A stretch of 64,000 bases of DNA. Source: Symsagittifera roscoffensis (lineage: Eukaryota; Xenacoelomorpha; Acoela; Convolutidae). A model generated the notes under the pieces. It was not told the origin of the DNA. It made no database searches and was given only the letters and a program-made list of their open reading frames with translations. The stretch is from contig NC_087065.1 in assembly GCF_963678635.1 (NCBI RefSeq), forward strand, positions 248,001 to 312,000, given 5' to 3'. Below are positions 57,971 to 64,000 of this stretch, piece after piece; the first letter of the stretch is position 1; each line of letters begins with the position of its first letter. The position numbers and the translations under genes are program-made.

Positions 57971-60900
57971 CAAAACCTCAGTTCATTGCAGAATCTGGCA
58001 CTATAAAAAAAGGTCCAAACAGGATTATTTTTGTTAAGCATAGCTTGAGTGGACACTAGAAACAGAATCGGACGCTTTGCAAATCGAGTACCGGAATCCG
58101 GAAAACAAAAACGAACCAAAATCAAACCTGAGCTCAATTTTATGGCTGATACGACAAACTTTTTGTTGAAGCTAATGAATAACATGAACCAGGCATCGAA
58201 AACATCAGAATAAAATGGTAATCATATATTCAGTGGTAGTGACGAAAAACATCATCTCAATTTACAATTAACAAGCCAAGCCTATAAGTAAAAAAACAGT
58301 GCATCCTCGAAAGAAAAATTATTTGAAAATGAAGTAAAGAGTTTTCCCATTCAGATCTTTTAAGTAACGAACAGAGGAACACCTGAAGCAAAAAAAACTC
58401 GGAGAATAAGATACTTCGTTTTAATCAACCAAAACCAAGATGATTTGTTAATCGAGCTAACACATTCAATTTATACAAATCTCAGTTAAAAACCCTTGAT
58501 AGTGACAAAACCTCAGTTCATTGCAGAATCTGGCAATATAAAAAAGGTCCAAAGAGGATTATTTTTGTTAAGCATAGCTTGAGTGGAAACTAGAAACAGA
58601 ATCGGTCATTTTGCAAATCAAGTACCTGAATCAAGAAAACAAAAACTAACTAAAATCAAAACTGAGCTCAATTTTATGGCTGATACGACAGAAACTTTTG
58701 TTGAAGCTAAAGAGTAATATGAACCAGGCATCGAAAACATCAGAAAAAAAAGTAATCATATATTCAGTGGTAGTGACGAAAAACATCATCTCAATTTACA
58801 ATTAACAAGCCAAGCCTATAAGTAAAAAAAACAGTGCATCCTCGAAAGAAAAACTAATTGAAAATAAAGTAAAGAGTTTTTCCATTCAAATCTTGTAACT
58901 AACGAACAGAGGAACACCTGAAGCAAAAAAAAAGAACTCAGAGAATAAGATACTTCGTTTTAATCAATCAAAACCAAGATGATTTGTTAATCGAGCTAAC
59001 ACATTCAATTGATACAAATCTCAGTTAAAAAACCCTTGATAGTGACAAAACCTGTTCATTGCAGAATCTGACAATATAAAAAAAGGTCCAAAGAGTAATA
59101 TTTTTGTTAAGCATAGCTTGAGTGGACACTAGAAACAGAATCGGACACTTTGCAAATCGAGTACCAGAATCCGGAAAACAAAAACGAACCAAAATCAAAC
59201 CTGAGCTCAATTTTATGGCTGATACGACAAACTTTTGTTGAAGCTAATGAATAACATGAACCAGGCATCGAAAACATCAGAATAAAATGGTAATCATATA
59301 TTCAGTGGTAGCGACGAAAAACATCATCTCAATTTACAATTAACAAGCCAAGCCTATAAGTCAAAAAACAGTGCATCCTCGAAAGAAAAATTATTTGAAA
59401 ATAAAGTAAAGAGTTTTTCCATTCAATTGTTTTAAATAACGAACAGACGAACACCTGAAGCAAAAAAAAAGAACTCAGAGAATAAGAAACTTGTTTTAAT
59501 CAATCAAAACCCAAGATGATTTGTTAATCGAGCTAACACATTCAATTGATACAAATCTCAGTTAAAAAACCCTTGATAGTGACAAAACCTCAGTTCATTG
59601 CAGAATCTGGCAATATAAAAAGGTCCAAAGAGGATTATTTTTGTTAAGCATAGCTTGAGTGGAAACTAGAAACAGAATCGGTCACTTGGCAAATCAAGTA
59701 CCTGAATCAAGAAAACAAAAACTAACTAAAATCAAAACTGAGCTCAATTTTATGGCTGATACGAAAGAAACTTTTGTTGAAGCTAAAGAGTAATATGAAC
59801 CAGGCATCGAAAACATCAGAAAAAAAAGTAATCATATATTCAGTGGTAGTGACGAAAAACATCATCTCAATTTACAATTAACAAGCCAAGCCTATAAGTA
59901 AAAAAAAACAGTGCATCCTCGAAAGAAGAATTATTTGAAAAAAAAGTAAAGAGTTTTTCCATTCAAATCTTTTAACTAACGATCAGAGGAAGACCTGAAT
60001 CAAAAAAAAAGAACTCAGAGAATAAGAAACTTGTTTTAATCAATCAAAACCAATATGATTTGTTAATCGAGCTAACACATTCAATTGATACAAATCTCAG
60101 TTAAAAAACCCTTGATAGTGACAAAACCTGTTCATTGCAGAATCTGGCAATATAAAAAAGGTCCAAAGAGGATTATTTTTGTTAAGCATAGCTTGAGTGA
60201 TAACTAGAAACAGAATCGGTCATTTTGCAAATCAAGTACCTGAATCAAGAAAACAAAAACTAACTAAAATCAAAACTGAGCTCAATTTTATGGCTGATAC
60301 GACCTAAACTTTTGTTGAAGCTAAAGAGTAATATGAACCAGGCATCGAAAACATCAGAAAAAAAAGTAATCATATATTCAGTGGTAGTGACGAAAAACAT
60401 CATCTCAATTTACAATTAACAAGCCAAGCCTATAAGTAAAAAAAACAGTGCATCCTCGAAAGAAAAACTAATTGAAAATAAAGAGTTTTTCCATTCAAAT
60501 CTTGTAACTAACGAACAGAGGAACACCTGAAGCAAAAAAAAAGAACTCAGAGAATAAGATACTTCGTTTTAATCAATCAAAACCAAGATGATTTGTTAAT
60601 CGAGCTAAAACATTCAATTGATACAAATCTCAGTTAAAAAACCCTTGATAGTGACAAAACCTGTTCATTGCAGAATCTGACAATATAAAAAAAGGTCCAA
60701 AGAGTATTATTTTTGTTAAGCATAGCTTGAGTGGACACTAGAAACAGAATCGGACACTTTGCAAATCGAGTACCAGAATCCGGAAAACAAAAACGAACCA
60801 AAATCAAACCTGAGCTCAATTTTATGGCTGATACGACAAACTTTTGTTGAAGCTAATGAATAACATGAACCAGGCATCGAAAACATCAGAATAAAATGGT

Positions 60901-63900
60901 AATCATATATTCAGTGGTAGCGACGAAAAACATCATCTCAATTTACAATTAACAAGCCAAGCCTATAAGTCAAAAAACAGTGCATCCTCGAAAGAAAAAT
61001 TATTTGAAAATAAAGTAAAGAGTTTTTCCATTCAATTGTTTTAAATAACGAACAGACGAACACCTGAAGCAAAAAAAAAAGAACTCAGAGAATAAGAAAC
61101 TTGTTTTAATCAATCAAAACCAAGATGATTTGTTAATCGAGCTAACACATTCAATTGATACAAATCTCAGTTAAAAAACCCTTGATAGTGACAAAACCTC
61201 AATTCATTGCAGAATCTGGCAATATAAAAAGGTCCAAAGAGGATTATTTTTGTTAAGCATAGCTTGAGTGGAAACTAGAAACAGAATCGGTCACTTGGCA
61301 AATCAAGTACCTGAATCAAGAAAACAAAAACTAACTAAAATCAAAACTGAGCTCAATTTTATGGCTGATACGAAAGAAACTTTTGTTGAAGCTAAAGAGT
61401 AATATGAACCAGGCATCGAAAACATCAGAAAAAAAAGTAATCATATATTCAGTGGTAGTGACGAAAAACATCATCTCAATTTACAATTAACAAGCCAAGC
61501 CTATAAGTAAAAAAAACAGTGCATCCTCGAAAGAAAAATTATTTGAAAAAAAAAGTAAAGAGTTTTTCCATTCAAATCTTTTAACTAACGATCAGAGGAA
61601 GACCTGAATCAAAAAAAAGAACTCAGAGAATAAGAAACTTGTTTTAATCAATCAAAACCAAGATGATTTGTTAATCGAGCTAACACATTCAATTGATACA
61701 AATCTCAGTTAAAAAACCCTTGATAGTGACAAAACCTCAGTTCATTGCAGAATCTGGCAATATAAAAAAAATCCAAACAGGATTATTTTGTTAAGCATAG
61801 CTTGAGTGGACAATAGAAACAGAATCGAACGCTTTGCAAATCGAGTACCGGAATCCGGAAAACAAAAACGAACCAAAATCAAACCTGAGCTCAATTTTAT
61901 GGCTGATACGACAAACTTTTGTTGAAGCTAATGAATAACATGAACCAGGCATCGAAAACATCAGAATAAAATGGCAATCATATATTCAGTGGTAGTGACG
62001 AAAAACATCATCTCAATTTACAATTAACAAGCCAAGCCTATAAGTAAAAAAAAACAGTGCATCCTCGAAAGAAAAATTATTTGAAAATAAAGTAAAGAGT
62101 TTTTCCATTCAAATCTTTCAACTAACGAACTGAGGAACACCTGAAGCAAAAAAAACTCGGAGAATAAGATACTTCGTTTCAATCAATCAAAACCAAGATG
62201 ATTTGTTAATCGAGCTAACACATTCAATTGATACAAATCTCAGTTAAATACCCTTGATAGTGACAAAACCTCAGTTCATTGCAGAATCTGGCACTATAAA
62301 AAAAGGTCCAAACAGGATTATTTTTGTTAAGCATAGCTTGAGTGGACACTAGAAACAGAATCGGACGCTTTGCAAATCGAGTACCGGAATCCGGAAAACA
62401 AACGAACCAAAATCAAACCTGAGCTCAATTTTATGGCTGATACGACAAACTTTTGTTGAAGCTAATGAATAACATGAACCAGGCATCGAAAACATCAGAA
62501 TAAAATGGTAATCATATATTCAGTGGTAGTGACGAAAAACATCATCTCAATTTACAATTAACAAGCCAAGCCTATAAGTCAAAAAACAGTGCATCCTCGA
62601 AAGAAAAATTATTTGAAAATAAAGTAAAGAGTTTTTCCATTCAAATCATTTAAATAACGAACAGAGGAACACCTGAAGCAAAAAAAAAGAACTCAGAGAA
62701 TAAGAAACTTGTTTTAATCAATCAAAACCAAGATGATTTGTTAATCGAGCTAACACATTCAATTGATACAAATCTCAGTTAAAAAACCCTTGATAGTGAC
62801 AAAACCTCAGTTCATTGCAGAATCTGGCAATATAAAAAAAGTCCAAAGAGGATTATTTTTGTTAAGCATAGCTTGAGTGGAAACTAGAAACAGAATCGGT
62901 CACTTTGCAAATCAAGTACCTGAATCAAGAAAACAAAAACTAACTCAAATCAAAACTGAGCTCAATTTTATGGCTGATACGAAAGAAACTTTTGTTGAAG
63001 CTAAAGAGTAATATGAACCAGGCATCGAAAACATCAGAAGAAAAAGTAATCATATATTCAGTGGTAGTGACGAAAACCAACATCTCAATTTACAATTAAC
63101 AAGCCAAGCCTATAAGTAAAAAAAACAGTGCATCCTCGAAAGAAAAATTATTTGAAAAAAAAAGTAAAGAGTTTTTCCATTCAAATCTTTTAACTAACGA
63201 TCAGAGGAACACCTGAAGCAAAAAAAAAGAACTCAGAGAATAAGAAACTTGTTTTATTCAATCAAAACCAAGATGATTTGTTAATCGAGCTAACACATTC
63301 AATTGATACAAATCTCAGTTAAAAAACCATTGATAGTGACAAAACCTCAGTTCATTGCAGAATCTGGCAATATAAAAAAAAATCCAAACAGGATTATTTT
63401 TGTTAAGCATAGCTTGAGTGGACACTAGAAACAGAATCGAACGCTTTGCAAATCGAGTACCGGAATCCGGAAAACAAAAACGAACCAAAATCAAACCTGA
63501 GCTCAATTTTATGGCTGATACGACAAACTTTTGTTGAAGCTAACGAATAACATGAACCAGGCATCGAAAACATCAGAATAAAAAGGTAATAATATATTCA
63601 GTGGTAGTGACGAAAAACATCATCTCAATTTACAATTAACAAGCCAAGCCTATAAGTAAAAAAAACAGTGCATCCTCGAAAGAAAAATTATTTGACAATA
63701 AAGTAAAGAGTTTTTCCATTCAAATCTTTTAACTAACGAACAGAGGAACACCTGAAGCAAAAAAAAAGAACTCAGAGAATAAGAAACTTGTTTTAATCAA
63801 TCAAAAGCAAGATGATTTGTTAATCGAGCTAACACATTCAATTGATACAAATCTCAGTTAAAAAACCCTTGATAGTGACAAAACCTCAGTTCATTGCAGA

Positions 63901-64000
63901 ATCTGGCAATATAAAAAAGGTCCAAGGAGGATTATTTTTGTTAAGCATAGCTTGAGTGGAACCTAGAAATAGAATCGGTCACTTTGCAAATCAAGTAATT
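57971..64000. repeat. Satellite B, right block with 1.61-kb three-monomer repeats, continuing off the window
   Basis: Landmarks at about 57,977, 58,510, 59,050, 59,587, 60,127, 60,664, 61,198, 61,738, 62,272, 62,807, 63,347 and 63,887. Two main variants: one with TTTGCAAATCGAGTACCGGA or ACCAGA and CAAACCTGAGCTC, one with GCAAATCAAGTACCTGAATC and AAACTAACTAAAATC. Order repeats every three monomers: 58,510 with 60,127, 59,050 with 60,664, 59,587 with 61,198, and 61,738 with 63,347 (1,609-1,617 bp). Toward the end the two variants tend to alternate. Confidence 0.9.

Noticed and set aside
58025-63506. Recurrent minus-strand frames with LVRFCFPDSGTRFAK in satellite B
   Set aside because: Same reason: satellite homogenisation, variable ends, no family.

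Overview
The window looks like a piece of an animal (invertebrate-type) nuclear genome. It is AT-rich, with spliced genes, large tandem satellites and decayed transposons, and nothing bacterial, plasmid-like or viral. The species cannot be named from the sequence. Layout: (1) 1-17,493, satellite A, about 26 head-to-tail monomers of 657-675 bp running off the left edge. (2) 17,494-34,850, an 'island' of ordinary repeat-rich DNA with four minus-strand exons of one gene. (3) 34,850-64,000, an unrelated satellite B, base period about 540 bp, with 458-463 bp and 754-771 bp variants, running off the right edge.

The only host gene recognised is a virilizer/VIRMA (KIAA1429)-like gene, the large scaffold of the nuclear m6A mRNA methyltransferase complex. 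Its exons read right to left at 34,821-34,436, 34,190-34,071, 23,795-about 23,100 and 22,289-21,954. Most junctions have good GT/AG sites in phase 0. Only the C-terminal third of the protein is visible. The N-terminal exons would have to lie beyond more than 29 kb of satellite B, and the C-terminal tail beyond satellite A. So either the introns contain whole satellite arrays, or this is a stranded fragment at a satellite boundary.

The roughly 10.3 kb intron between the second and third visible exons is full of repeats. The main one is a Mutator-like (MULE) DNA transposon at 30,279-32,714. It has about 116-130 bp terminal inverted repeats that are themselves built from roughly 16-bp minisatellite units, a poly-T target duplication, and a transposase gene broken by at least two frameshifts. 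Also present are a 336-bp foldback element (29,510-29,845), a TIR element (33,548-33,963), a cluster of a medium-length repeat called R1 here, tRNA-like SINE relics, a 160-bp tandem repeat, a 430-bp tandem duplication, and a dispersed hairpin motif. Another TIR element (35,159-35,562) sits inside the degenerate left edge of satellite B.

Both satellites show higher-order structure: repeated multi-monomer blocks, chimeric monomers and adjacent identical copies. This is what unequal exchange and conversion produce. No tRNA, rRNA or CRISPR was found. The open frames inside both satellites are explained by repeat homogenisation rather than coding. Family assignments are from memory of protein families; no search was run.
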